Shown: positions 8,389 to 18,065, counted from the stretch's first letter. The stretch is 64,000 nt of DNA from Mesorhizobium sophorae (GCF_002270415.1 NZ_NNRI01000022.1:62001-126000), one strand, 5' to 3'. A program made the numbers and translations. The notes: generated by a model not told the origin, from the sequence alone.

Positions 8389-9945
8389 CTATCCGACTTC
8401 GAACGTCACGCCTTGGGCGAGCGGCAGGGTGCGACCGTAATTGATGGTATTGGTGGCCCTGCGCATATACACTTTCCAAGCGTCCGAGCCGGATTCGCGG
8501 CCTCCGCCAGTTTCCTTTTCGCCGCCGAATGCCCCACCGATTTCGGCGCCGGAGGGGCCGATGTTCACATTGGCGATGCCACAGTCGGAACCTCGCGCAG
8601 ACAGAAAAGTCTCGGCCTCGCGCAGATCATTGGTAAAGATCGACGATGACAGACCTTGCGGCACGCCGTTGTGCAGCCGAAGCGCTTCATCGAAATCGCT
8701 GTAGCGGATCACGTAAAGGATGGGGGCGAAGGTCTCTTTTTCAACCGATCCTGTCTGCTTGGGCATCTCGACCAGCGCAGGGCGGACATAGTAGGCGTTG
8801 TTGCCAAAGCCGGCATCGACCCGCTCGCCGCCGAAGACCTTGCCGCCAGCGGCCTTCGTCTCGGAAAGCGCCGCCTGGTGTGCGTCGAAAGCCGCCTTGT
8901 CAACCAAGGGGCCGATGAGGTTTCCCGATTCGAGAGGGTTGCCAACCGACACGGAGGCATAAGCCTTCTTCAGTCGCGCAATGAAGCTATCATAGACACT
9001 GTCATGCACGAACAAGCGCCGCAGCGAGGTGCAGCGTTGCCCGGCGGTGCCCATCGCTGCGAAGGCGATGCCGCGCAGGGTCAGGCTTAGGTCTGCGGTG
9101 GCGGTGACGATTGCTGCATTGTTTCCCCCCAGCTCCAGGATTGAGCGACCGAAGCGGGAGGCGACGCGGGGGCCGACAGCGCGGCCCATTGCCGTCGAGC
9201 CGGTGGCGGAGATCAGCGGCACCTTCGGATGGTCGACCAGAACCGCGCCGATATCGCGGGTCCCGATCAGAATGCTTGCCAAGCCCTCCGGGACGCTCCC
9301 ACCTTCCCGCCGGAAGCGTTCGACCGCACGGTTAAGCAGGGCCTGAGCCGCCAGTGCGCTCAGCGGCGTCTTCTCCGACGGCTTCCAGACGATGGAATTC
9401 CCGCAGACCAGCGCAAGCGCCGCGTTCCACGACCAGACGGCGACAGGGAAGTTGAATGCTGAGATGATGCCGGTGACGCCGAGCGGATGCCAGGTTTCCA
9501 TCATGCGGTGCTCAGCACGCTCGGTAGCAATCGTCAGGCCGTACAACTGACGCGACAGGCCCACGGCGAAGTCGCAAATGTCGATCATCTCCTGGACCTC
9601 ACCCAGGCCCTCCGAGGTAATCTTGCCTACTTCTATCGAGACGAGACGTCCGAGGTCACCCTTGGCCGCCCTGAGCTCCTCGCCAAGTAGACGGATCAGT
9701 TCGCCGCGCTTCGGCGCGGGCACCAGTCGCCACTCGAGGAAGGCCGAGTGCGCGCTTTCAATCGCTTCGCTGGCGGTTGTGGCATCGACTGTCTTCACTC
9801 GCGCTAGCGTCTCGCCCGAGATGGGTGATCTCACGGCGAGTTCGCCCTCGCTAAAGGCGGCGACCTCGACCCCGCAACGAGCGAGGATCGTGGCCACCTC
9901 GCCGGCGAGGGAGGGATCGATGATCTGTGTGGCGTGGGAAGTCAT
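8389..9945 (-). CDS. amaB: Alpha-aminoadipate-semialdehyde / piperideine-6-carboxylate dehydrogenase
   Basis: A 518-residue NAD(P)-dependent aldehyde dehydrogenase. Landmarks are NFPVAVWSWN, WKPSEKTPLSA, the nucleotide loop SATGSTAMG, the general base Glu271 in ELGGNNA and the nucleophile Cys305 in GQRCTSLRR. ELGGNN with GQRCT is the signature of the ALDH7 (antiquitin) branch, which oxidises 2-aminoadipate 6-semialdehyde (allysine, in equilibrium with piperideine-6-carboxylate) to 2-aminoadipate. GGAGG lies directly upstream of the ATG. The same strand carries the DUF1338 enzyme and the lysine-dehydrogenase-like gene, which would act after and before it in lysine breakdown. Confidence 0.9.
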   Translation of the reverse strand: MTSHATQIIDPSLAGEVATILARCGVEVAAFSEGELAVRSPISGETLARVKTVDATTASEAIESAHSAFLEWRLVPAPKRGELIRLLGEELRAAKGDLGRLVSIEVGKITSEGLGEVQEMIDICDFAVGLSRQLYGLTIATERAEHRMMETWHPLGVTGIISAFNFPVAVWSWNAALALVCGNSIVWKPSEKTPLSALAAQALLNRAVERFRREGGSVPEGLASILIGTRDIGAVLVDHPKVPLISATGSTAMGRAVGPRVASRFGRSILELGGNNAAIVTATADLSLTLRGIAFAAMGTAGQRCTSLRRLFVHDSVYDSFIARLKKAYASVSVGNPLESGNLIGPLVDKAAFDAHQAALSETKAAGGKVFGGERVDAGFGNNAYYVRPALVEMPKQTGSVEKETFAPILYVIRYSDFDEALRLHNGVPQGLSSSIFTNDLREAETFLSARGSDCGIANVNIGPSGAEIGGAFGGEKETGGGRESGSDAWKVYMRRATNTINYGRTLPLAQGVTFEVG

Positions 9946-10405
9946 GGTGTTTCCTCCGGTGTTAGGGATTAGGCATCGCCACCACCGCGGCGGCAGGTGG
10001 GCGATCTAAAATTCGATCCTCGCAAGCGCGTGGGCATCAAGGGGGCAGAGCGGGCTTGTCTCCCGGCCGAGTGCTCGACAAGGGCCTCGGCCGGATGGCA
10101 AGCCAGCGATGCGCTTGGTTTGGCAGCGGCACGAGAAGCCGATGACAAGAGCGTGAATTTCTCCTTGTCGGCATGCGCCCGCCCAGCTTGTCGCAAAGAG
10201 CAGTTCCGAGAGTGCAGCGTGCCACCATTCGCGCCCGACCAGGCCAGCAATTCCGCAACATCCGCTAGAAGGTGTTTGGCCGCCAAGGTTGAGCGTCGAG
10301 AAGACGCAGTTCCATTGGGTAGAGGATCGTGGATTTGCCGTCTTTTCCCCGCCAGGAACCGCGATATATCGGCCGTCGCGCCCTGCCCGATCCGCCGCGG
10401 CTCCA
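9946..10405. other. Intergenic region between ALDH and DUF1338 genes
   Basis: Two frames of about 150 codons cross here on opposite strands, but both are rich in Arg/Ser/Ala, overlap each other completely and lack ribosome-binding sites. I treat them as chance frames. No hairpin or promoter stands out. Confidence 0.45.
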
Positions 10406-11845
10406 TCATGGAATTTTACCCGCCGCTTTGCTCAGCTGCGCCAATGCATCTTTGATCGAGTCCTGTTGCGCCTTGGCGTAGAGGTCGAGTTCATTGGCGA
10501 CTTTCGCACCCAACCCCTGCTCGAAGGCCTCCCGGTTGGAGCGTTCTGAATAGTTCTGCTGTTCGTCGGCACCGAGGTTCGATTGAAAAATTCCCGCGGC
10601 GCTAACCGGCAGAAAATCCTCATAGATGATAGGATCGAAATGCAGATAGCCGCGAGCGACAAGCTCATCAACCGAGGCCGAAATCCTCTCTTGTGCAACG
10701 TTCGCAAGGCCTTCCCGAGTTGGGGAGTAGCGGAAATAGGCGAGTCCCTGTTCACGCAGTGCACTCCAACTGTCGGGAAACTCTTTGAACCGCTCGGTCA
10801 ATTGGCTCTCGTAAGCACCGGCATGAGAGCCTGACGCGCCGACCCGGACATCGCGGCGAACCGAGGCCAGCAGCTTGTCATAGAGCTTGCGCCCCTTCGC
10901 AGTGAGCGCCACGCCACGCTGCTCGATCTCGCCGAACCGAGCCGTGTGCCTGCCCTCAACTAGTCCGCCGTCTGCGGCTTCGAACTCGATCCGCTCCTCG
11001 AGCGCCTTGAAGCTGGTCTGGCGAAGCAGGATCGGGCATTTGCGGCGCGGCGGGCCTTCAATGACGGCCTTGGGCATGATACCGCGTTTGGGCATGCCGA
11101 CTTGAACGGCGTTGATGTCAAGCGTGCGCGGCGTCAGGTGATTGATGTGCGGTCCGCGGAAACTCACCACGTCGGCAATCAGCCGGTGCGTGCCGTGTAG
11201 CTTATTGTAGGTGGCTAGCGTCACTGTGGCGTCGCTATGCCAGCGGAACGTTTCCAATACCTCGCGCACGAACTCCTCGGAGTCGGCCTGTTCAAAGCCG
11301 CCTTCGGCCTCGAAGACCTCGACGAGTTCGAGTGCGCGGGCGGTGAATATCTGTCGATCTGACAGGATCCCCGCCGCCATTTTGCGTAGCGCTTGGTCCT
11401 CGATCAATTCCAGGCGAAGAAGCGAGGTGAAGACGCGGAATGGATTGCGTCGCAACGCCTCGTCTGCGATGGGGCGGAAGGCGGTGGAGTGCACAGGCAC
11501 GCCAGCGACCGAAAGATCATAGTAGCCGACCGGATGCATGCCGAGTACCGCAAAGACGCGACGGATGTTGAAGAGCTCTTCCGGCGTACCGAGGCGAATG
11601 GCGCCGTGACGTTCGACGCCAAGACGATCCAGCTCATCCTTGCGCCGTAACGCCTGCTCCAGCTCCGGGGCGTTCGCCAACGTCGCAGCATTGACCTCGG
11701 TCACGAGCTCAATGAGGGTGCCGTACCGCGGCACCTCGGCGCGATACATCTGCGACATAGCATTCGAGAACAGCGACCGGATCTCGTCGGCGTGGACTTT
11801 CATAGAAGATATTCTGCCTGGCTTCACTTGAGCATGCATGGTCAT
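10406..11845 (-). CDS. hglS: 2-oxoadipate dioxygenase/decarboxylase (DUF1338, HglS/YdcJ type)
   Basis: A 479-residue member of the DUF1338 family. Conserved blocks include RHGAIRLGTPEEL, GMHPVGYYDLS followed by VPVHSTAFRP (a His/Arg pair of the iron and substrate site), and GPHINHLTPR. HglS-type enzymes use Fe(II) and oxygen to turn 2-oxoadipate into D-2-hydroxyglutarate with loss of CO2, the step that links aminoadipate breakdown to the TCA cycle. AGGAGG stands five bases before the ATG. Its place beside the ALDH7 and lysine-dehydrogenase-like genes fits this function well. A D-2-hydroxyglutarate dehydrogenase is not in the window. Confidence 0.9.
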   Translation of the reverse strand: MTMHAQVKPGRISSMKVHADEIRSLFSNAMSQMYRAEVPRYGTLIELVTEVNAATLANAPELEQALRRKDELDRLGVERHGAIRLGTPEELFNIRRVFAVLGMHPVGYYDLSVAGVPVHSTAFRPIADEALRRNPFRVFTSLLRLELIEDQALRKMAAGILSDRQIFTARALELVEVFEAEGGFEQADSEEFVREVLETFRWHSDATVTLATYNKLHGTHRLIADVVSFRGPHINHLTPRTLDINAVQVGMPKRGIMPKAVIEGPPRRKCPILLRQTSFKALEERIEFEAADGGLVEGRHTARFGEIEQRGVALTAKGRKLYDKLLASVRRDVRVGASGSHAGAYESQLTERFKEFPDSWSALREQGLAYFRYSPTREGLANVAQERISASVDELVARGYLHFDPIIYEDFLPVSAAGIFQSNLGADEQQNYSERSNREAFEQGLGAKVANELDLYAKAQQDSIKDALAQLSKAAGKIP

Positions 11846-11964
11846 CCGGACCTCCTGAATGCCAACTGGTCAAAGAAGTAGCTGTCGCTCACGGCTGCTT
11901 GGGCCGATCTGGAAGCGATCAAACCATCGTTGCGACGACTACGATATCGACATCTATTCAGAAG

Positions 11965-11985
11965 TTCATTCCGAATTGGAATGAA
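11965..11985. promoter_or_regulatory. Palindromic operator candidate upstream of hglS
   Basis: TTCATTCC and GGAATGAA form perfect 8-bp arms around GAATT in a locally AT-rich stretch of the otherwise empty 11846-12176 gap, 120 bases upstream of the hglS start. The Lrp-type and LysR-type regulators encoded nearby are candidate binders. Confidence 0.55.
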
Positions 11986-12176
11986 TACAAATTGAGGCGC
12001 CGTCGATTGCCCCTGACGATGGCAGCTCGATCGACAAGATCATGCAATTGCAGATTGACCTCCCGGGTGCTGGGGAGCGGGAGGAACATCCGCCGCTTCT
12101 CGCATTACAAAACCAGCCAGTCGCGCAAACTGCCGCCGATCGATAAGGCTGGCGGAAGGCAGCGGGATAGCCCCGC

Positions 12177-13292
12177 TCATGCGGCAACCGTGACGCCGTG
12201 GCTCTTCAGCGCCTCTCCCTGCCGATAGTAAACACCGAAGCGGTTCCCCAGAAAGGCGCCCAATGCAATGTCTTCCTGGCGAATGAAGCCCTGGCGCGGG
12301 ATCTTGCCGGCGGCAAGCAGATCGAGAACCGCGCAGATGCTGGATGCGGTCGTAATCTGGATCGCGCTCGTGATGCGCCCGTCAATCTCCGCGCTGTAGA
12401 TCTTGTTAGCGTAGGTTTCCTGGATCAAGCGCCCGTTTCTGCGTCCCGAAACGGTCACAAAGACAATCACAACGTCCTGTAGCGTGGTCGGAAGGGCGTG
12501 TTCGAGTATGTCCTTGAACACATCGCGGCGGTGTCGTAGCCCCAAGTCGTGCAAAAGCGCCTTCATGATAGCGGCATGACCGGGATAGCGAATGGTGCGG
12601 TAGTTGAGCGTGTTGACCTTGCCCTTCAACGTTTCGCAAAGCGTGCCAAGGCCGCCGGAGGTGTTGAAGGCCTCATAGGTGACGCCGTCGAGCGAAAATT
12701 CTTCGCGCTCCTCCAGTGCTGGCACTTCAACGAGTTCGCCATTTACGACTGCCTCGCAGGGCTGGATGTATTCGTTAATGACCCCGTCGGTGCTCCAGGT
12801 CAGGTTGTAGTTCAGGGCATTGCTCGGAAACTGCGGGAGTGCCCCGACACGCAGGCGCACACTATCCAGGCTATCGAACTTGCCCGCAAGATCGCTCGCG
12901 ACGATGGAGATGAAACCGGGTGCCAGCCCGCATTGTGGAATGAATGCGGTCTTGGCTGTCTCGGCGATCCGTTTCACCTGCCGAGTGGATTCAACGTCCT
13001 CCGTGAGGTCGAGATAGTGTACGCCAGCCTTGGCCGCGGCAGTGGCGATGCCCACGGTGAGCTGAAAGGGCGCCGCGCTTAGAACCGCGAATTTGCCGGA
13101 CAGCAGCGCACACAAGGCTGCCTCGTCGGTGATGTCCAGGTATGCCGTCGAGAGCGCGGGACCGCTTTCAATTTCCGACAGTTGTTCAGCGCTGCGGTCT
13201 ACGACAGTGACATGATAGTCCCCGCTATCGGCGAGCAACTGCGAGATCGTGGAGCCGATCTTCCCTGATCCGATGATTACGACGTCTTTCAT
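12177..13292 (-). CDS. Lysine 6-dehydrogenase / saccharopine-dehydrogenase-like protein
   Basis: A 371-residue protein of the saccharopine dehydrogenase fold. The N-terminal Rossmann motif is VIIGSGKIGSTIS, followed by DLTEDVESTRQVKRIAETAKTAFIPQCGLAPGF, a block shared by Lys9-type saccharopine reductases and bacterial lysine 6-dehydrogenases. The size matches the latter, which oxidise the epsilon-amino group of lysine to allysine with NAD. The ATG at 13292 is chosen because AGGAGG lies just before it; an upstream start would bury this site in the coding region. With the ALDH7 and DUF1338 enzymes it would supply the first step of a lysine-to-D-2-hydroxyglutarate route. A saccharopine-cleaving role is the main alternative. 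Confidence 0.8.
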   Translation of the reverse strand: MKDVVIIGSGKIGSTISQLLADSGDYHVTVVDRSAEQLSEIESGPALSTAYLDITDEAALCALLSGKFAVLSAAPFQLTVGIATAAAKAGVHYLDLTEDVESTRQVKRIAETAKTAFIPQCGLAPGFISIVASDLAGKFDSLDSVRLRVGALPQFPSNALNYNLTWSTDGVINEYIQPCEAVVNGELVEVPALEEREEFSLDGVTYEAFNTSGGLGTLCETLKGKVNTLNYRTIRYPGHAAIMKALLHDLGLRHRRDVFKDILEHALPTTLQDVVIVFVTVSGRRNGRLIQETYANKIYSAEIDGRITSAIQITTASSICAVLDLLAAGKIPRQGFIRQEDIALGAFLGNRFGVYYRQGEALKSHGVTVAA

Positions 13293-13417
13293 TATTTCCT
13301 CCTGCAACAGGGCCACGACCCGAGGTCACGTTTCGCAGAGCGCGTGGTTGATTTGCAGCGATGAATTACATAAAACTCCTACTCGTTTTGAGCATATCGT
13401 AGGGCCAAGTCGACAAA

Positions 13418-13849
13418 ATGCAGGTTTCGGCGAAAGATCGTCAACTTCTCATGCTGCTCGCGGAAGACGCGCGCACGCCCATCTCCGTCCTGGCTCGCAG
13501 GTTGGGCTTGTCGCGCACGACCGTTCAGGCGCGGCTCGACCGCCTTGAGCAAGAAGGGGTCATCGCCGGATATGGCGTGCGCCTGTCAGACACTTATGAG
13601 CACGGCCTAGTCCGCGCCCATGTCATGATCGTTCTGAAGACCAAAGCACTGGGCGCGGTCGTTCGCGCACTCCGCGCCCTTCCGGAAGTCATGTCCGTCC
13701 ATTCGGTCAGTGGGGCCTTCGACCTGATTGCCGACGTTGCCGCGCCATCGATCAGCGAGCTTGATCGGACAATCGACGTGATTGGCGACGTCGATGGCGT
13801 CGAGAAAACGCAGTCGTCGGTCATCCTGTCGACGCGATTCCAACGATAG
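13418..13849 (+). CDS. Lrp/AsnC family transcriptional regulator
   Basis: A 143-residue protein with an N-terminal winged helix-turn-helix (about 5-55, containing ISVLARRLGLSRTTVQARLDRLE) and a C-terminal RAM/ligand-binding domain (about 65-140, with VRALPEV..VHSVSGAFDLI). Family members respond to amino acids and often control the divergent neighbour, here the lysine-dehydrogenase-like gene 125 bases away. Control of the lysine block by lysine or an intermediate is inferred from this arrangement. Confidence 0.92.
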   Translation: MQVSAKDRQLLMLLAEDARTPISVLARRLGLSRTTVQARLDRLEQEGVIAGYGVRLSDTYEHGLVRAHVMIVLKTKALGAVVRALRALPEVMSVHSVSGAFDLIADVAAPSISELDRTIDVIGDVDGVEKTQSSVILSTRFQR

Positions 13850-14023
13850 AAGTGCAGGCGCCGGATGAGTGCGCTGCGGCGTAGGGACCATCGGACGCTA
13901 TTTCAATGGCCAAAGGCAACATCTCGTCACAACCGAATGCCTGCAGGAGATGCCTGTTGAAATGAACCGGGCGAACATAATAGATACGAAACATGAGTTC
14001 CGTTTATAGAAGGTGTTAAGCCT

Positions 14024-14956
14024 GTGCACTCGGTGGGTCACCATAGTCTGCCGTCCTACGCCCTGTTGCGCAGCTTCGAGTGCGCCGCGCGGCACGAAAG
14101 CTTTACCCAGGCGGCAGAAGAACTTCATCTGACGCAAAGCGCAGTCAGCCGACAAGTCAAAGAACTTGAAGACATTATGGGCGCGACATTGTTCAGGCGG
14201 GTTGGACGACGCGTGGTGTTGACCGAGAGTGGCAGGCGGTTTGCCGCGGATCTGGCGATCGATCTCGAGAATCTCAGGCAATCGGTGGTGCGGGCGATTG
14301 CCGTCGGCGAGCGAATTTCGACGTTGCGCATCGGCATCCTGCCAACATTTGCCAGTCGTTGGCTGATCCCGAGACTGGCAACGTTTCTGAACGATCATCC
14401 CAACATCGAAATTAGGCTGGAGACGCGCACCCTACCTTTCGATCTCACCCGAGAGCGCTTCGATATCGCGATCCATTTCGGAAAGGCCGACTGGCCAGAC
14501 GCACGTATGACCAAGCTGTTCGATGAGGAAATGCTGCCGGTTGCATCCCCCAGATTTCGCGACATGCACATGGCAACCGAGCCGGGTCGTCTCGCGGAGG
14601 CTCCTCTTCTGCATCTCATCACTCGCGAAAGCGCTTGGATTGACTGGTTTGCCATGATTGGGATCAGCGACAGGCGGCTGCTGAGCGGCCGACATTTCGA
14701 TCAGTTTTCCATGATCATCTCGGCTGCGGCGGCCTCTCTCGGCGCCGCCCTTCTACCGAAATATCTAATCGAGACGGAGCTCGAGGGTGGAATTCTCATC
14801 CCGCTCAGTGACATGGCCCTGAAGACGCATAACAGCTATTTTGTGGTGAGCGCGGCCGGCGACGTTAACCCGCAGGTAAACGCATTTACGCGCTGGCTAA
14901 TGTCGGCCGCACGGCGCGGCAGCATGCACGAGACTCGGCAGGACGGAAGGCTGTAA
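14024..14956 (+). CDS. LysR family transcriptional regulator (GcvA-like)
   Basis: A 310-residue LysR-type regulator. The N-terminal helix-turn-helix is seen in ALLRSFECAARHESFTQAAEELHLTQSAVSRQVKELE (about 12-47); the remainder is the periplasmic-binding-fold effector domain, of the GcvA-like branch (IGILPTFASRWLIPRL). The GTG at 14024 has AGAAGG upstream. It is co-directional with the Lrp gene and convergent with the GlxA-type regulator on its right. Its target is not evident; the lysine block is the obvious candidate. Confidence 0.92.
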   Translation: MHSVGHHSLPSYALLRSFECAARHESFTQAAEELHLTQSAVSRQVKELEDIMGATLFRRVGRRVVLTESGRRFAADLAIDLENLRQSVVRAIAVGERISTLRIGILPTFASRWLIPRLATFLNDHPNIEIRLETRTLPFDLTRERFDIAIHFGKADWPDARMTKLFDEEMLPVASPRFRDMHMATEPGRLAEAPLLHLITRESAWIDWFAMIGISDRRLLSGRHFDQFSMIISAAAASLGAALLPKYLIETELEGGILIPLSDMALKTHNSYFVVSAAGDVNPQVNAFTRWLMSAARRGSMHETRQDGRL

Positions 14957-15014
14957 AGGGGCTTCGACGCCGACTAGGGCACCAATCCAGTGTCGCCCGG
15001 CTCAAGCTCCAAGG

Positions 15015-16088
15015 CTACGCTGCGTTTGAACAATTCACAACGGCGCTTACCCATGGACGAGTATGACTGGGCAGCATCCCAAAATGATCTTTGAAGGCTT
15101 TCGAAAAATGAGAAGAGGAAACATACCCGCAGGCCACGGCCACTTCAATGACCGACATATCTGTGGTCTCAAGAAGTTGTCGCGCCTTTTTTAACCTCAC
15201 CTGAGCGTAATAATTCATTGGCGTGGTCTTCATGTGTTTTATGAAGAGACGTTCAATTTGGCGACGCGACAAGGACACTATCTGTGCGATTTTCTTGAGG
15301 GGCAACGGATCCTCTACATGCTTCTCCATCAGCTTGATGACACGAATGAGCTTTTCGACGGCGCCAGTGGCGCGAAGTCCAAGCGGCACCGATTGACAAT
15401 GGCTACCAGTACGAAATCTGTCCGCGCTCAACTGAGCACAAATTTGGCGCGCAAAATTCTCTCCGCGCCTAAGGTGAATCATTTCCGCTGCGAGGTCGAA
15501 CGCTGCGAACCCCCCGGCGCAAGTGGTAACGGAGCCATCCTGGACAAAGAGGCAATCTTCGGTGACCAACTCTGGGAATTTTTCGGCAAAAGCTGCTAGT
15601 TTTGACCAGTGAATCGTACAGCGCATAGCGCTATGCAAGATCCCTGCGTCAGCCAACAACCAAGCTGCGGTTCCGAGCGCACAAATTGGCAGTTTGCGAC
15701 GACTTTTCATGCGTAAAAGAGCGGAGATCAGAGGTGATTTTTGCTCTTCGATGCGCTCTCCACCTATTATCACCATGAGTGAATCGTCATCGCCATTTTT
15801 GTAGGAATTGATGTCGATGTCGGGTGCGATTGCAACACCGCTCGAGCTTACAACGGGGTGGCTGTCTGTTCCGACAATTCGCCAATCAAAAAGCCTTTCG
15901 CCGACACTGCAATTGGCTTGATAAAAAGGTTCTACAAACGAAGAGAGACTAAGCTGCGAGAAGCCTGGCAGAACAAGGATGCTGAGCTTAAGCGTGCCCT
16001 CATACGAGGCTTCTTCGTCCGGTGGGCCGCCATTGAAATGGGCGCCCGACACGGATGGGTCTGCATTCAGGGCTTCAGCCATAATCAT
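15015..16088 (-). CDS. GlxA/GbdR-type AraC family transcriptional regulator (copy 2)
   Basis: A 357-residue paralogue of the regulator at 3117-4175, with the same DJ-1/PfpI-like domain and AraC helix-turn-helix pair; long blocks such as GGERIEEQKSPL and MRCTIHWSKL are identical. The frame stays open to 16322, but the ATG at 16088 matches the start of copy 1 and excludes residues that only read through the end of etfA. It is the last gene of the minus-strand run demethylase - FAD oxidoreductase - etfB - etfA - regulator, so it may sense the N-methylated substrate of that operon. Confidence 0.9.
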   Translation of the reverse strand: MIMAEALNADPSVSGAHFNGGPPDEEASYEGTLKLSILVLPGFSQLSLSSFVEPFYQANCSVGERLFDWRIVGTDSHPVVSSSGVAIAPDIDINSYKNGDDDSLMVIIGGERIEEQKSPLISALLRMKSRRKLPICALGTAAWLLADAGILHSAMRCTIHWSKLAAFAEKFPELVTEDCLFVQDGSVTTCAGGFAAFDLAAEMIHLRRGENFARQICAQLSADRFRTGSHCQSVPLGLRATGAVEKLIRVIKLMEKHVEDPLPLKKIAQIVSLSRRQIERLFIKHMKTTPMNYYAQVRLKKARQLLETTDMSVIEVAVACGYVSSSHFSKAFKDHFGMLPSHTRPWVSAVVNCSNAA

Positions 16089-16257
16089 CCCTGTCCCCGG
16101 CTGGCCGCTTTCTCCCCGCCCCCTTGCTTGCAGGTCTCGCAGCGTTGCAAGCTCAACCCGCTTGGCGGCAGCGTTCTCTTCGAGGCGGCCAGCCGTAACG
16201 GTCGAACTGCGCGGCGCAAAGATGCCCACGGCAATGCGCCCGCTATGCAAGCCCCCA

Positions 16258-17187
16258 TCAAAGTTGGTTCTGGAGCTCTGGAAGAATTTGGAACAGATCG
16301 CCAACCAGACCGTAATCGGCAACCTGGAAAATCGGCGCTTCCTCGTCCTTGTTGATGGCCACGATGACCTTCGAATCCTTCATGCCGGCAAGGTGCTGGA
16401 TGGCGCCGGAAATGCCGACAGCGATGTAGAGGTCGGGAGCCACGACCTTGCCAGTCTGACCGACCTGCCAGTCGTTCGGCGCATAACCGGCATCGACCGC
16501 GGCACGGCTTGCGCCGACGCCGGCACCGAGCTTGTCGGCGACCGGCAGGATGACCTCCTGGAACTTCTCTGAGGAGCCGAGCGCGCGGCCGCCCGAGATG
16601 ATGATCCTGGCCGAGGTCAGCTCCGGACGATCGGTCCCGGACAGCTTGTTCTCGATGAAGGACGATACACCGGGGTCGGCTGCCGCCGAGATAACCTCGA
16701 CGGCAGCCGCATTGCCTTGGGAGGCGACTGGAAATGAAGCGGTGCGCACGGTGATGACCTTCTTGGAGTCGCTCGACTGCACCGTCTGGATGGCGTTGCC
16801 GGCATAGATCGGCCGCTTGAAGGTGTCGGGCGACACCACTTCGATGATCTCGGATACCTGCGCGACATCGAGCAGAGCAGCCACGCGTGGCGCGACATTC
16901 TTGCCCGACGAGGTGGCGGGGGCGATGATGGCGTCGTAAGCGCCGGCCAGCGAGACAACGAGTGCCGCAGTCGGCTCGGCGAGGCGTTCGACCAGCTCGT
17001 CGGCTTCGGCGAGCAGCACCTTGCTGACACCCTTCAGCTTGGCGGCGGCGTCGGCAGCGCCCTTGGCGCCCTTGCCGGCAACCAGCACATGCACGTCCGA
17101 ACCGATCTGCAGGGCCGCCGAGAGCGCCTTGGCGGTCTGGTCGGAAAGGGTTGCGTTGTCGTGTTCTGCGATGAGGAGAATGGTCAT
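16258..17187 (-). CDS. etfA: Electron transfer flavoprotein alpha subunit
   Basis: A 309-residue EtfA. The FAD-binding C-terminal domain is clear: GASRAAVDAGY, QVGQTGKVVAPDLYIAVGISGAIQHLAGM and AINKDEEAPIF. It pairs with EtfB to accept electrons from flavoprotein dehydrogenases and pass them to ETF:quinone oxidoreductase. It lies 23 bases after etfB in an operon with two flavin enzymes. The sequence is of the standard rhizobial type, so it may be the housekeeping ETF. Confidence 0.97.
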   Translation of the reverse strand: MTILLIAEHDNATLSDQTAKALSAALQIGSDVHVLVAGKGAKGAADAAAKLKGVSKVLLAEADELVERLAEPTAALVVSLAGAYDAIIAPATSSGKNVAPRVAALLDVAQVSEIIEVVSPDTFKRPIYAGNAIQTVQSSDSKKVITVRTASFPVASQGNAAAVEVISAAADPGVSSFIENKLSGTDRPELTSARIIISGGRALGSSEKFQEVILPVADKLGAGVGASRAAVDAGYAPNDWQVGQTGKVVAPDLYIAVGISGAIQHLAGMKDSKVIVAINKDEEAPIFQVADYGLVGDLFQILPELQNQL

Positions 17188-17210
17188 TTTTCTGTTCCTT
17201 TCCCGATCGC

Positions 17211-17960
17211 TTACAACACGCCGGCTTCGTTCTTGAGCTTGTCGACCAGTTCGGCGACGCTCTTGACCTTGACGCCCGCCTTGCGGCCGCTGGGCTCCTC
17301 GGTCTTGATCACCTTCAGGCGCGGCTTGACGTCGGCGCCGTAGTCGGCCGGGCTCTTTTCGTCCAGTGGCTTCTTCTTGGCCTTCATGATGTTGGGCAGC
17401 GAGGCGTAGCGCGGCTGGTTGAGTCGAAGGTCGGCGGTGATGATCGCCGGCATCTTCAGCTCGACCGTCTGCAGGCCGCCATCGACTTCGCGCGTCACTT
17501 TGGCCTTGTCGCCGTCGAGCACGACCTTGGAGGCGAAGGTGCCCTGGGCCCAGCCGAGCAGGGCGGCCAGCATCTGGCCGGTCTGGTTGGAATCGTCGTC
17601 GATCGCCTGCTTGCCGAGGATGACGAGGCCGGGCTGTTCAGCGTCGACCACGCCCTTCAGCACCTTGGCGACACCGAGCGGCTCGGTCTGTTCGTCGGTC
17701 TTGACCAGGATGGCGCGATCGGCGCCCATGGCGAGTGCGGTGCGCAAGGTTTCCTGCGCCTGCTGCGGGCCGATCGACACGACGATGATCTCGTCGGCCT
17801 TGCCGGCTTCCTTCAGCCGGATCGCCTCTTCCACCGCGATTTCGTCGAACGGGTTCATCGCCATCTTGACGTTGGCGAGTTCCACCGCTGAACCGTCGGC
17901 CTTCACACGAACCTTGACGTTCGCATCCACAACCCGCTTCACGGGCACAAGGATCTTCAT
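17211..17960 (-). CDS. etfB: Electron transfer flavoprotein beta subunit
   Basis: A 249-residue EtfB starting MKILVPVKRVVDANV, the conserved N-terminus, which fixes the start at 17960 although the frame runs on to 18017. The ADFQ/AMP-binding region (KQAIDDDSNQTGQMLAALLGW) and the recognition-loop area (PRYASLPNIMKAKKKPL) are present. It forms the heterodimer with the downstream EtfA. Confidence 0.97.
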   Translation of the reverse strand: MKILVPVKRVVDANVKVRVKADGSAVELANVKMAMNPFDEIAVEEAIRLKEAGKADEIIVVSIGPQQAQETLRTALAMGADRAILVKTDEQTEPLGVAKVLKGVVDAEQPGLVILGKQAIDDDSNQTGQMLAALLGWAQGTFASKVVLDGDKAKVTREVDGGLQTVELKMPAIITADLRLNQPRYASLPNIMKAKKKPLDEKSPADYGADVKPRLKVIKTEEPSGRKAGVKVKSVAELVDKLKNEAGVL

Positions 17961-18065
17961 GTGTGCGCTCTCGTTGGATGAGTCTTGGAGCAAGCGCCAC
18001 ATCCCGCGTTGGCGCAAACCCTGAACGTGGATTCGGGAACGCGGGTGTGACCACGGGTTTCAGTT

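Noticed and set aside
9969..10455. Two frames of about 150 codons on opposite strands between the ALDH and DUF1338 genes
   Set aside because: Complete mutual overlap, Arg/Ser/Ala-rich composition, no ribosome-binding sites and no recognisable domain.
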